57,420 nt of DNA from Euzebyales bacterium (GTDB taxonomy: Bacteria > Actinomycetota > Nitriliruptoria > Euzebyales > JAHELV01), in assembly GCA_035461305.1 (NCBI GenBank), contig DATHVN010000054.1, positions 1 to 57,420 of the forward strand, written 5' to 3'. The notes under the pieces were generated by a model. That model saw nothing but the letters and a program-made list of their open reading frames with translations. It ran no database searches and was not told the origin of the DNA. The position numbers were made by a program, and so were the translations under genes. Below, piece after piece: positions 1 to 7,876 of the stretch (position 1 is its first letter; each line of letters starts with the position of its first letter).

Positions 1-293
1 GCTTGGTCATCCGCGACCGCATACAACCGACCGAGGTCTGCCTCGCCAGACGACAAAGCCTCGACCATGGCCGTCGTGTACTCCTCGTACGCCGCGAGCG
101 CGGCCTGCTGTGGCGATCGCGGCATGGACGGTGCGGACGGGGCGGGCGAGGCGGGCGAGGCGGGCGGTGTGCTCGGCGCGGCGGCCGCGCCCGTCGCCGC
201 CTGCTGTGAATCGCCCTGATTGGCGCCCGTGCAGGCGTTCAGGACGGCCGCCAGAACGACGGCAACGACCAACAGACACCGTCGTGCCCTCAC
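1..293 (-). CDS. Putative secreted lipoprotein, 3' end outside window
   Basis: A GTG start at 293 opens a frame running off the left edge of the window (97 codons seen). The first residues are basic (VRARR), followed by a hydrophobic stretch and the lipobox LNAC with the lipidation Cys at about residue 20. A linker of Ala, Pro, Ser and Gln follows, including repeated PASPAP units, then a helical-looking region ending near ADLGRLYAVADDQ. This is the layout of a membrane-anchored actinobacterial lipoprotein. The conserved domain, if any, lies outside the window, so no function is proposed. A GGTGGGG stretch just upstream of the GTG could serve as ribosome binding site. Confidence 0.6.
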   Translation of the reverse strand, partial: MRARRCLLVVAVVLAAVLNACTGANQGDSQQAATGAAAAPSTPPASPASPAPSAPSMPRSPQQAALAAYEEYTTAMVEALSSGEADLGRLYAVADDQ

Positions 294-441
294 GTCCCCA
301 CCCCGGATCGACCCCACCCCATCGGGTGCATCCTAGACAGCATCTCATAGCATGTCGAACCACCACACACGGGTGTCCGGGCGGTCATCTCGCCGTTACG
401 CTGTCCCGCAACGCCTATGTCATCACGTCCCAGGAGCGCCA

Positions 442-876
442 ATGTCGCCCAAGCCCGTCGCCTTCCCCTTCGCCGACTTCCTGATCAACCCGCAGACAAG
501 TTGGGAGCGCGTCTTCAACCCCCAGCTCTTCATCAGCTACAACAGCTCCGACGCCCCGATCGAGAACCACGTGCTCCGCCGTGTCGGCAGCTACGGCAAG
601 CAGCTCGGGACGCTGCTCGACGCCGTGGAGGTGCTGGCCGCCCGTCTGCCCGCCGACGAGCTGACGCCGGCGGAGCGCTCGGCCGTCGACGCGCTGACAG
701 AGCTGCGGGCCGACGTCGAGCGCGCCAAGGCCGACTACCGTGGCGAACCGGTCCGCGCCGACCTGTCACGCGCCGACGTCGACCGCTTGCTGGACCAGCT
801 CGCGGACCTGGAACGCACGGAGCCTGATGCCCACCGTGACCTGGTCGGCCGACTCCGCGACGCGCTCGGCGACTGA
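442..876 (+). CDS. Hypothetical cytoplasmic protein
   Basis: A 144-residue protein starting with ATG at 442, chosen because CAGGAG lies a few bases upstream; the open frame extends further 5' but without a binding site. The N-terminal half carries an aromatic, protein-like stretch (FPFADFLINPQTSWERVF, then NPQLFISYNSSD). The C-terminal half is a charged amphipathic helix pattern rich in Leu, Ala, Asp and Arg, probably coiled coil. There is no signal peptide or membrane segment. I do not recognise the family. Its stop codon abuts the stop of the convergent esterase with no spacer. Confidence 0.65.
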   Translation: MSPKPVAFPFADFLINPQTSWERVFNPQLFISYNSSDAPIENHVLRRVGSYGKQLGTLLDAVEVLAARLPADELTPAERSAVDALTELRADVERAKADYRGEPVRADLSRADVDRLLDQLADLERTEPDAHRDLVGRLRDALGD

Positions 877-1848
877 CTACCCGTCGAATGCGACGGTCAG
901 CTCCTGACACATCTCGGCCAGCGCCTGACGGGCCGCGCTCGCCAGGCCCGGGAACGAGATGAACCCGTGCGCCATGCCGACGTAGTCGGTGTAGCGGGCG
1001 AGTGTGCCCTCGGCCCGGAGCCGTTCGGCGTAACGGCGGCCCTCACCGCGCAACGGGTCGTGCTCGGCGGTGATCACCAGCGCGGGCGGCAGGTCGGCGA
1101 GGCTCGGCGCACGCAGTGGCGACAGCCGCGGATCCGTCGGGTCCGCCTGTCCGAGCGTGTAGTGGTTGAGGTAGGCGATCCGGTCGGCCTTCGGCAGCAT
1201 CGGGGCGTCGTCGAGGTCGGCCGACGGCGGTGTCTCCGGAGCGATGTCGACCGACGGGTAGAGCAGCGTCTGGTGCACGATTGCTGGACCGTCCTCGTCG
1301 CGCGCCCGCTGGCACGCGACCGCCGCCAGGTTGCCACCGGCGCTGGCGCCCATGACGGCCAGCCGGGTCGCGTCCCCGCCGAGCTCGCCAGCTTGGGCCG
1401 AGATCCAGCACAGGCCGGCGTAGCTGTCCTCCACGGCAGCGGGGAACCGGTGCTCAGGCGCGAGCCGGTAGCCGGCCGACACGACCACCGCGCCGACGCG
1501 CTGTGCGAGCTCGCCGCACATCCACGCCGACTGGGCCACGTTGCCGATCACCCATCCCCCGCCGTGGAAGAACACGACGACGGGCAGTCCGATGGCACCG
1601 TGCGGGCGGTAGATCCGCAGCGGGATCGGCCACTCGTGGTCGTCGATGCGCTGCTCGACGACCTCGACGTTGCGGGCGGGCCGCCCGAACACCAGATGCG
1701 CCAGCGGGTTGTCCGGAATCTCGCGTCGCCGCACCTGTCGCAGCTGCTCGGGCGTCATGGTGCCGACGTCGGGACCGATGCTGCGCAGCACGCGATCGAA
1801 CGCGCGCAGCCGGAGGTCGGCCCGATCGGTGACGGGTCGTGTGCTCAC
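877..1848 (-). CDS. Alpha/beta hydrolase, hormone-sensitive lipase (family IV) esterase
   Basis: A 323-residue alpha/beta-hydrolase of the hormone-sensitive-lipase family, expected to hydrolyse short-chain carboxylic esters in the cytoplasm. The oxyanion-hole motif HGGGW is at about residues 95-99, the nucleophile elbow GASAG has Ser at about 169, the acid Asp lies in EHDPL at about 264, and the catalytic His is in AHGF at about 294. The region YRLAPEHRFPA is also typical. Length fits the family. Start is taken as GTG at 1848; an in-frame GTG at 1872 would add eight basic residues and neither has a clear binding site. The gene is convergent with the hypothetical gene at 442. Confidence 0.88.
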   Translation of the reverse strand: MSTRPVTDRADLRLRAFDRVLRSIGPDVGTMTPEQLRQVRRREIPDNPLAHLVFGRPARNVEVVEQRIDDHEWPIPLRIYRPHGAIGLPVVVFFHGGGWVIGNVAQSAWMCGELAQRVGAVVVSAGYRLAPEHRFPAAVEDSYAGLCWISAQAGELGGDATRLAVMGASAGGNLAAVACQRARDEDGPAIVHQTLLYPSVDIAPETPPSADLDDAPMLPKADRIAYLNHYTLGQADPTDPRLSPLRAPSLADLPPALVITAEHDPLRGEGRRYAERLRAEGTLARYTDYVGMAHGFISFPGLASAARQALAEMCQELTVAFDG

Positions 1849-1931
1849 TCCACCGAGTATGCGTCGGCGCACGGGCGGGTGTATCGCCGAACCGCCCGGG
1901 AACGCTCGCCACGACCTGAGAGGAGCACAGC

Positions 1932-2117
1932 ATGGCCGATCACACGGGCGAAGAGATGAAGGGCCGCGCGAAGGAGGCCGCCGGCACGATGACCGGCGAC
2001 AAGAAGCTGAAGCGCGAGGGCAAGGTCGACCAGGCCAGCGCCTCGGTCAAGGACAAGGTCAGCGACGCCGCCGACGTCGTGAAGGACGCCGTCAACAGCG
2101 ACCGCCGTCACCGCTGA
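1932..2117 (+). CDS. CsbD family stress-response protein
   Basis: A 61-residue, very hydrophilic protein starting MADHTGEEMKGRAKEAAG, with the repeated Lys/Ala/Asp pattern and the K-x-x-G-x-V-D-Q-A segment typical of CsbD/YjbJ proteins. In Bacillus this family is under the general stress sigma factor; the biochemical role is unknown. A clear ribosome binding site (GAGAGGAG) precedes the ATG. Here it stands alone, divergent from the esterase gene and upstream of the 2H phosphoesterase cluster. Confidence 0.88.
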   Translation: MADHTGEEMKGRAKEAAGTMTGDKKLKREGKVDQASASVKDKVSDAADVVKDAVNSDRRHR

Positions 2118-2136
2118 CCGCGCGGATCCGCGCCCC

Positions 2137-2647
2137 GTGGCAGGTCTGAGCGCACTGCAGCTCATGGTGCCCGCGGTCGATCCTGTCCTCGACGATCTGC
2201 GCGCCCGGCTGCCGGCGGGCACGGCCCTCAGGGACCGAGGCCACATCTCGTTCGGATACCCCTCCTCGACCCGGACGCCGGTCGGGCGGTGCTCGACGAC
2301 GTGGAGGCGGCGCTGGTCCGTGGCCCGTTCGACGTAGAGCTGTCGGGTCCCCGGCGCTTCCCGGCGGACGCCGGCGGCCAAGTCACGGTGTACCTGGCGC
2401 CGCAGCCGGAGGCCGCGGTCCGCGCGCTGAGCTGGGTCATCGCGGACGCGTCCGGTCACGACATCGACTTCTCACCCCACTGCAGCCTCGCACGGCTGCC
2501 CCGTGACGTCACCCCGGGCCGCTGGAGCGGCTGGTCCACCCGTACCTGCCGCTGATCGCGCGCTTGGAGCAGGTGCAGTTCCACGTGCACAGCGCCGATG
2601 GCTGGCGCGTCGAGCGCACCATGCCGCTGGGCACACCCGCGCGATGA
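2137..2647 (+). pseudogene. 2H phosphoesterase (2'-5' RNA ligase/LigT-like), two frameshifts
   Basis: Three successive reading frames together encode one protein of about 168 residues with both signature motifs of the 2H phosphoesterase superfamily: HISF near residue 37 and HCSL near residue 118, where the two His act on 2',3'-cyclic phosphate or 2'-5' bonds. The frame breaks near 2262 (in a short C-run) and near 2508; one missing base at each point restores continuous homology, including the C-terminal strand ending GWRVERTMPLG. The restored stop TGA at 2645-2647 overlaps the next ATG. Two breaks in a small gene could be decay or assembly indels; the intact overlap favours the latter. Confidence 0.7.
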
Positions 2648-3200
2648 CGCTGCGCCTGTTCGTCGCCGTGGTTGGCATGCCCGCGTCGGGCAAGTCCACA
2701 ATCGCCCACCAGCTCGCACCCGCGCTCGGCCTGCCGCTGCTGGCCAAGGACACGAACAAGCACGGCCTGATGGACGCGCTCGGCGACCACGCCGAGGTTG
2801 AGGCGTCCCGCGACCTCGGCCGCGCCGCGGTGCACGCGCTGCTCGCGTTGGCCGCCGACAACACCGGCGCCGTGCTGGACAGCACCTGGCACCCGTACAC
2901 GGCGCCGCTGCTGGGTGCCCTGCCCGCACCGGTCGTCGAGGTGCGGTGCCACGTGCCCGTGGCGGTCGCGCGACAGCGGTACCTTGCGCGCATGTTGACA
3001 TGTCGAACAGGTGACCTCCAGGCGCAGCGCCCCGACAGCGAGCTGTGGGCCGCCGTGCACCGCGAGCCGCTCGGCGTTGGGCCGTCGTCTGAGTCGACAC
3101 CGACCGGCCCGTCGACGTCGCTGGGGTCGTCGCCGAGGTCACGGCCCACCAGCGAGACCTCCGCGCGGCGGCGGAGCATCCAGGTCCGGACCGCCCATGA
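2644..3200 (+). CDS. P-loop (AAA_33-type) small kinase, one frameshift near the 3' end
   Basis: The ATG at 2644 overlaps the previous stop (ATGA). The protein begins MTLRLFVAVVG, then the Walker A motif GMPASGKST, followed by LAKDTNKHGLMDAL and a D-S-T-W strand (LDSTWH) at the Walker B position, as in AAA_33/zeta-toxin-like and polynucleotide-kinase-like P-loop kinases. The frame fails near 3092: restoring one G gives a tail reading VDTDRPVDVAGVVAEV, and a TGA at 3198-3200 that overlaps the following ATG. About 185 residues in all. The substrate is not evident; small nucleosides, sugars or RNA ends are all possible. Confidence 0.72.
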
Positions 3201-3913
3201 GTGATCCGTTCGCGGGGTTCGGCGCGCTCAGCTTCGACTGCTACGGCACCCTGATCGACTGGGAGACCGGCATCACGCGGGCCCTGCGGCCGTGGGCGGA
3301 ACGGCACGGCCTGATGCTCGCACGCGACGAGATCCTCGACGCGTTCTCGGCCCACGAGACCGTCGTGCAGTCGGAGCGCCCCGCGGCGCCGTACCCGCTG
3401 GTGCTGGCCGAGGTGCTGCGGCGCATGGGCGCCCGGTTCGGGGTCGGCGTGTCGGGGACCGAGGCCGCCACCTTCGGTGCGTCGGTCGGCGACTGGCCCG
3501 CCTTCCCGGACTCCGCCGACGCGCTGCGCCACCTGGGGACGCGCTTCTCGCTGCTCGTCCTGTCCAACGTCGACCGCCGGTCCTTCGCTCGGTCCAACCG
3601 CCATCTCGGCGTGACCTTCGACCGCATCGTGACCGCTGAAGACGTCGGGTCCTACAAACCGGCACCGGCCAACTTCGCAGCGCTGCTTACGGCCGTCGAG
3701 GGGCTGGGACTCACCCCCGACCAGCTGCTGCACGTTGCCGAGAGCCTGTACCACGACCACGCGCCGGCTCGGGACGCGGGCGTGCGATCGGTCTGGATCC
3801 ACCGGCGTCACGCCGTCGACGGCTTCGGGGCGACGCCGACGCCCGTCGTCGACGTCACGCCGGACTGGCGGTTCGAGTCGATGGCGGCGTTCGCGGAGGC
3901 AGCGGGCACCTGA
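3197..3913 (+). CDS. HAD superfamily hydrolase, haloacid dehalogenase type II-like
   Basis: A 238-residue cytoplasmic HAD-superfamily enzyme. Motif I is FDCYGTL with the nucleophile Asp at about 14, motif II is the LSNVD strand near 118, the motif III Lys lies in YKPAP near 153, and the end of the core has YHDHAPARDAG. A helical cap sits between motifs I and II, as in type II haloacid dehalogenases and related phosphatases. It could release halide from 2-haloacids or phosphate from a small phosphoester. ATG at 3197 overlaps the kinase stop by four bases, so the three genes from 2137 form a translationally coupled set. Confidence 0.87.
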   Translation: MSDPFAGFGALSFDCYGTLIDWETGITRALRPWAERHGLMLARDEILDAFSAHETVVQSERPAAPYPLVLAEVLRRMGARFGVGVSGTEAATFGASVGDWPAFPDSADALRHLGTRFSLLVLSNVDRRSFARSNRHLGVTFDRIVTAEDVGSYKPAPANFAALLTAVEGLGLTPDQLLHVAESLYHDHAPARDAGVRSVWIHRRHAVDGFGATPTPVVDVTPDWRFESMAAFAEAAGT

Positions 3914-3977
3914 CTCGCGCACGCTGCGGGCACGTGACCCGCGGATCCGCTGCGGGCACCTGACCCGCGGATCCCCG
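3902..3977. repeat. Three imperfect 24-26 bp tandem repeats
   Basis: Copies start at 3902, 3926 and 3952, each beginning GCGGGCAC(C/G)TGAC and, in the last two, continuing CCGCGGATCC. The first copy covers the stop codon of the HAD gene, so the array may have grown from that gene's own 3' end. The core GCAC(C/G)TGNCCC recurs in the array at 41787. No gene is visible in the rest of the 258-bp gap to 4172. Confidence 0.7.
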
Positions 3978-4171
3978 CCGCTCGGAGCCGCCGGCAATGC
4001 CGCGCGGGGTTGCCGCCCGGACAGCGCGCCCGCGACCCTCATGGCCAGCCGGCGCCAGCCGACAAGAGCATGGGGTCACGAGGTCGATACGCTGGGTCCG
4101 CCTGTGATGGGTCCGACCTGGAGCCCCGCACCGACAGGACGCCCGGAAGGGCCGAAAGAGACAGCACCCGG

Positions 4172-7100
4172 ATGGCCGGCACGATCGCGACACCCCAGCT
4201 GAGGACAGGCACGGGCCACGCCGACGCGGCGGTGGCCGACCTTGTGCGCCGGGGATACGTCAGCGGACGCGCCACGTCCCTGACCGGCACACCGGCCGAG
4301 CTGCGGGACCGCCTGCGCGCCGGCGGGCTCGAGGTGCACTACCAGCCCATCGTCGCCCTGCCCGACCGCAGGCTGCTGGCGTTCGAGGCGCTCGCCCGGA
4401 TCCGCACGGCGACCGGTCGTCTGCTGCAGCCATCCAGCTTCATCGCGCTGGCCGAGACGTCCGGTCTGATCGTGCCGCTCGGGCTGGAGGTCCTCGCCAC
4501 CGCGGTGTCTGACCTGTCCCGGTGGCGTTGCGATCCCGCGCTCGGCGGGGTCTCCGTAAGCGTCAACGTCTCTCCCGCCCAACTGGGTGACGATACGTTC
4601 GCTACGACGGTGCGCCGGGTCCTGCACGCCCACGGCCTTCCGGCGGCCGGCGTCGTCCTCGAGATCACCGAGAGCCGCCTGGCGGGCCCCGACGCGGAGC
4701 GGACCGTCGAGCTCGTCGAGGCGACCGGCGTCCGCCTCGCGCTGGACGACTTCGGCACCGACTTCGCCACGCTGGACAGCCTGCGTCGCCTGCCCGTCCA
4801 CATGCTCAAGCTCGACCGAGGCTTCGTTGCGGGCATCGGCGACGGCGGGCTCGACACCGTCATCGTCCGCAACGTGCTGGACCTGGCCTACGAGCTGGAT
4901 CTGACGGTCGTCGCCGAGGGTGTCGAGACCCACGAACAGGCCGCCAGCCTGGCGGCGTGGGAGTGTACGTCCGCCCAGGGCTTCCTGTTCGGCCGCCCCA
5001 CCCCGGCGGACCGGGTGGCGCGACGTGCATCCGGAGCCGCAACCGTCCCGTCGCTGCCTCGGCCGTCGGCGGTGGATCAGCCGGACCGTGCGACGGCGGT
5101 GGATCAGCCGGTCCGTGCGACGGCGGTGGATCAGCCAGACCGTGCGACGGCGGTGGCGATCGCCCGGACGCTGTCGCTGGGCGACACCGACCCCCACCAC
5201 CGCGCACACGTCCACACGGTCGCGACGGGCATCGCCAACGCCATGCGCCTTCCCGCCGCCACCGTCCACGAGGTCGAGCTTGCGGCCCTGTGCCACGACG
5301 TCGCCCGCCTGGGTCCACTGGTTCGCGACCCCCGCGGACCGGCCACACTTCCGCCTGCACTGCACGCGCTGCTCGACCCAGAGGCGGGTACCGCCGACCA
5401 GCGACTGACCGCGGGGCTGGTCCGCATCGCTGTCGAGGTCGTCACGGACGCGACCCCGGATCCTGATGCGACCCCGGACCCGCGCCAGCTGGCCGCGGCG
5501 CTGGCCACCGGCGCGGCGACGCAGCCGCACGGCATCGCACGGGCGATGCGCCAGCTCGCCGCGCGCCTGCCGTCGACGTCGCCGACCGCCGCGGACCTGC
5601 TGCAGGCCGAGGCCGCGCGCGGCGACCTGCGGTCGACCGGCGACAGGCTCCGTGCCCTGCGCGCGTTGGCGCAGGCCGTGAACCCGACCGCCGACTCACG
5701 CAACCTGGTCGGGCTGCTCGCCGAGGAGGCGCTCGACATCGTCGGCGCCGCGTCGCTCTCGCTGAGCCGCTGGGAGCGCGACGAGGGCGTGCTGCGTGTA
5801 CTGGTCAACGTGGGGCAGCTGACCGACGCCGAAGAGCGCTTCCCTGACGACGAGACCTACGCCATGACGGAGTACCTCGCCGCCAGCCGCATGCTGGCCG
5901 CGGGCGTGCCGCACGTGCAGCGCGTCGACGACGGCCAGGGCGATGCGGGAAGCCGGGAGCTGCTGCGCCGCCTGGGGAAGGGGTCGTCGGCCGCGGTCCC
6001 CGTCTACGCTGACGACCACCTGTGGGGCGAGCTGTACGTCACGACGGAGATCGACGAACCTCCGTTCGCGGCGCGCGACCTCGAGCTGCTGACGGCGATT
6101 GCAGACATCCTCGGCGGCGCCCTGGCCTACGGCGAGCAACTCGAGCGCATGGCCCGCCTCGCGTTCGAGGATCCCCTGACCGGGCTGTCGAACCGCCGCG
6201 CGATCGACGACCGGCTCGAGCAGGCCCTGCTGGAGACGACCACGCCGGTCACGGTCGTCATGATCGACGTCAACGGCCTCAAGCAGGTCAACGACGAGTA
6301 CGGGCACGCTATCGGCGACAAGGCCCTGCGGGCGGTGGCAGACGCCCTGAGCGGAGCGACGCTCGACCTGCCGGGCGCGACGTGCGCCCGGCTCGGCGGT
6401 GACGAGTTCTGTGTGGTTCTGGTGGGTGACGCCGGGCGCGGAGTCGCCCCGATCGTGAACCGTGCGGCCGCCCAGCTGCGCACCGCGCCGCCGCCGCAGG
6501 TCACGATCTCCGCCGGCGCGGCCACGTCGACCTTCGCCGGGCGCACGGTCCGCGAGCTGTTCGCGGCGGCTGACCACGCCCAGTACGAGGCCAAGCGCAC
6601 AGGCCGGACGCTGCTGCCCGCCGGGTCGACCGAGCACGTCGACGCCGGCCCCACCCCGGTGGGTCGTGAGCGCCGTGGACCGCACCGGGCCGACGCGTCG
6701 CCGGGCACCACCTTCGAGAGCACGTGCGGGCGCGTGGTCGAGGTCCTGGGTCGCCTCGCCAGCGCTCCCGCCGACGACGTCCTCGAGTCGGTCGGCATGG
6801 TGATGGCCGAGACGTGCGATCTCGGGCGGTGGCTGTTGTCACGCGTCGACAGCGACGGTGTGATCCGCATCCAGCACCTGCATCTGCGGCGTGCCCGTCC
6901 CCCGACACACCACGGCTCGATCGTGCCGCCCGAGGACGAGGTGTACGACCTCGACGACTACCCGGTGACCCGGGCGGCGGTGGAGGGCCCCGAGCCCTAC
7001 TGGGTGCGGGTCGACGATCCCGACCACGACGCCGCGGAGCGGGCCGTGCTCACCGACATCGGCATGACGGGCGTGCTTGGCATCGGCGCGCCCGAGCACG

Positions 7101-7228
7101 ACGACGGGGCGTGGCTGCTCGAGCTGTACGCCGACGAGCACACCGGCGACCTGGACGCCTTCGTCCCGCTCGCGCGCGTGGTCGCACTGGCGCTGCACAC
7201 ACGGGACCGCGACGCTCCCACCGGCTGA
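4172..7228 (+). CDS. Cyclic-di-GMP turnover protein: EAL-HD-GAF-GGDEF-GAF
   Basis: About 1018 residues, no membrane segment or signal peptide. Order: EAL phosphodiesterase domain (about 45-290) with EAL, NVSP, EITES, DDFGTDFA, LKLDRGF, VVAEGVET and QGFLFGRP all present, so likely active. Then come a three-copy repeat linker (300-326), a short HD-like helical domain (about 340-385, ending CHDVARLG but without a GYP motif), and a GAF domain (about 498-640). A diguanylate cyclase follows (about 655-810) with intact GGDEF at about 740 and no RxxD inhibitory site five residues upstream, then a second GAF-like domain (848-1017). Putting EAL first reverses the usual GGDEF-EAL order. Start at 4172 has GAAAGAG upstream. 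It ends three bases from the convergent response regulator. Confidence 0.9.
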   Translation: MAGTIATPQLRTGTGHADAAVADLVRRGYVSGRATSLTGTPAELRDRLRAGGLEVHYQPIVALPDRRLLAFEALARIRTATGRLLQPSSFIALAETSGLIVPLGLEVLATAVSDLSRWRCDPALGGVSVSVNVSPAQLGDDTFATTVRRVLHAHGLPAAGVVLEITESRLAGPDAERTVELVEATGVRLALDDFGTDFATLDSLRRLPVHMLKLDRGFVAGIGDGGLDTVIVRNVLDLAYELDLTVVAEGVETHEQAASLAAWECTSAQGFLFGRPTPADRVARRASGAATVPSLPRPSAVDQPDRATAVDQPVRATAVDQPDRATAVAIARTLSLGDTDPHHRAHVHTVATGIANAMRLPAATVHEVELAALCHDVARLGPLVRDPRGPATLPPALHALLDPEAGTADQRLTAGLVRIAVEVVTDATPDPDATPDPRQLAAALATGAATQPHGIARAMRQLAARLPSTSPTAADLLQAEAARGDLRSTGDRLRALRALAQAVNPTADSRNLVGLLAEEALDIVGAASLSLSRWERDEGVLRVLVNVGQLTDAEERFPDDETYAMTEYLAASRMLAAGVPHVQRVDDGQGDAGSRELLRRLGKGSSAAVPVYADDHLWGELYVTTEIDEPPFAARDLELLTAIADILGGALAYGEQLERMARLAFEDPLTGLSNRRAIDDRLEQALLETTTPVTVVMIDVNGLKQVNDEYGHAIGDKALRAVADALSGATLDLPGATCARLGGDEFCVVLVGDAGRGVAPIVNRAAAQLRTAPPPQVTISAGAATSTFAGRTVRELFAAADHAQYEAKRTGRTLLPAGSTEHVDAGPTPVGRERRGPHRADASPGTTFESTCGRVVEVLGRLASAPADDVLESVGMVMAETCDLGRWLLSRVDSDGVIRIQHLHLRRARPPTHHGSIVPPEDEVYDLDDYPVTRAAVEGPEPYWVRVDDPDHDAAERAVLTDIGMTGVLGIGAPEHDDGAWLLELYADEHTGDLDAFVPLARVVALALHTRDRDAPTG
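5069..5149 (+). repeat. 27-bp x3 in-frame tandem repeat (linker AVDQPDRAT)
   Basis: Three nearly identical 27-bp units encode AVDQPDRAT, AVDQPVRAT and AVDQPDRAT between the EAL and HD-like domains of the cyclic-di-GMP protein. The units differ by single bases, so the expansion is recent or maintained, and being a multiple of three it changes only linker length. Confidence 0.9.
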
Positions 7229-7231
7229 CGA

Positions 7232-7876
7232 CTACTCCATCAGGCCGGCATGGAACGCCATCACGACCGCCTGCGCGCGGTCGCGGGCACCCAGCTTGAC
7301 GAACACCCTCCCGACATGGGTCTTTACGGTGTTCTCCCCGATGAACAGCTCGGCCGAGATCTCGCTGTTCGACAGCCCACGCGCCATCGCCCGCAGGACG
7401 TCGCGCTCGCGGTCGGTGAGCTGCCCGAGCCAGGTAGGGGTCGGGGCGGGAGGACGCCGGCGCGAGAAGCGCTCGATCACACGGGTCGTGACCGTCGGCG
7501 ACAGCATCGATCCGCCGGCGACGACCTCGCGGATCGACTGCACCAGCTGGTCGGGCGGCGTGCGCTTGAGCAGGAAGCCGCTGGCGTCGGCGGCGAGCGC
7601 ATCGAAGACGTAGTCGTCGAGCTCGAACGTTGTGAGCACGACCACCTTCGGCGGCGACGGGCGCGCGAGGATCCGTTCCGTCGCGGCGATGCCGTCGAGC
7701 TCGGGCATCCGCACGTCCATCAGGACGACGTCGGGACGCATGCGCTGCACCACGCCGAGTGCGGTCGTACCGTCATCCGCCTCGCCCACGACGGTGATGT
7801 CGTCGGTCTGCTCGAGGATCATCCGCAGCCCCGCGCGCATGAGCGCGTCGTCGTCGACCAGCACCACGCCGATCAC
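7232..7876 (-). CDS. NarL/LuxR-family response regulator
   Basis: A 214-residue two-domain regulator. The receiver domain begins IGVVLVDDD, has the phosphoacceptor Asp at 54 in VLMDVRMPELDG, Thr in VVLTTF and Lys in FLLKRTPP. A LuxR-type helix-turn-helix occupies about 150-205 (LTDRERDVLRAMARGLSNSEI, ENTVKTHVGRV). It should bind DNA as a phosphorylated dimer. Its GTG start at 7876 overlaps the sensor kinase stop (GTGA), giving a kinase-regulator pair. Targets are not visible here; the membrane protein upstream in the same operon is the obvious candidate partner. Confidence 0.93.
   Translation of the reverse strand: MIGVVLVDDDALMRAGLRMILEQTDDITVVGEADDGTTALGVVQRMRPDVVLMDVRMPELDGIAATERILARPSPPKVVVLTTFELDDYVFDALAADASGFLLKRTPPDQLVQSIREVVAGGSMLSPTVTTRVIERFSRRRPPAPTPTWLGQLTDRERDVLRAMARGLSNSEISAELFIGENTVKTHVGRVFVKLGARDRAQAVVMAFHAGLME

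Noticed and set aside
4076-5530. Long minus-strand open frame opposite the cyclic-di-GMP gene (484 codons)
   Set aside because: It is the antisense shadow of a strongly conserved EAL domain in GC-rich DNA, with Arg/Gln/Val-rich translation, no ribosome binding site and no domain.
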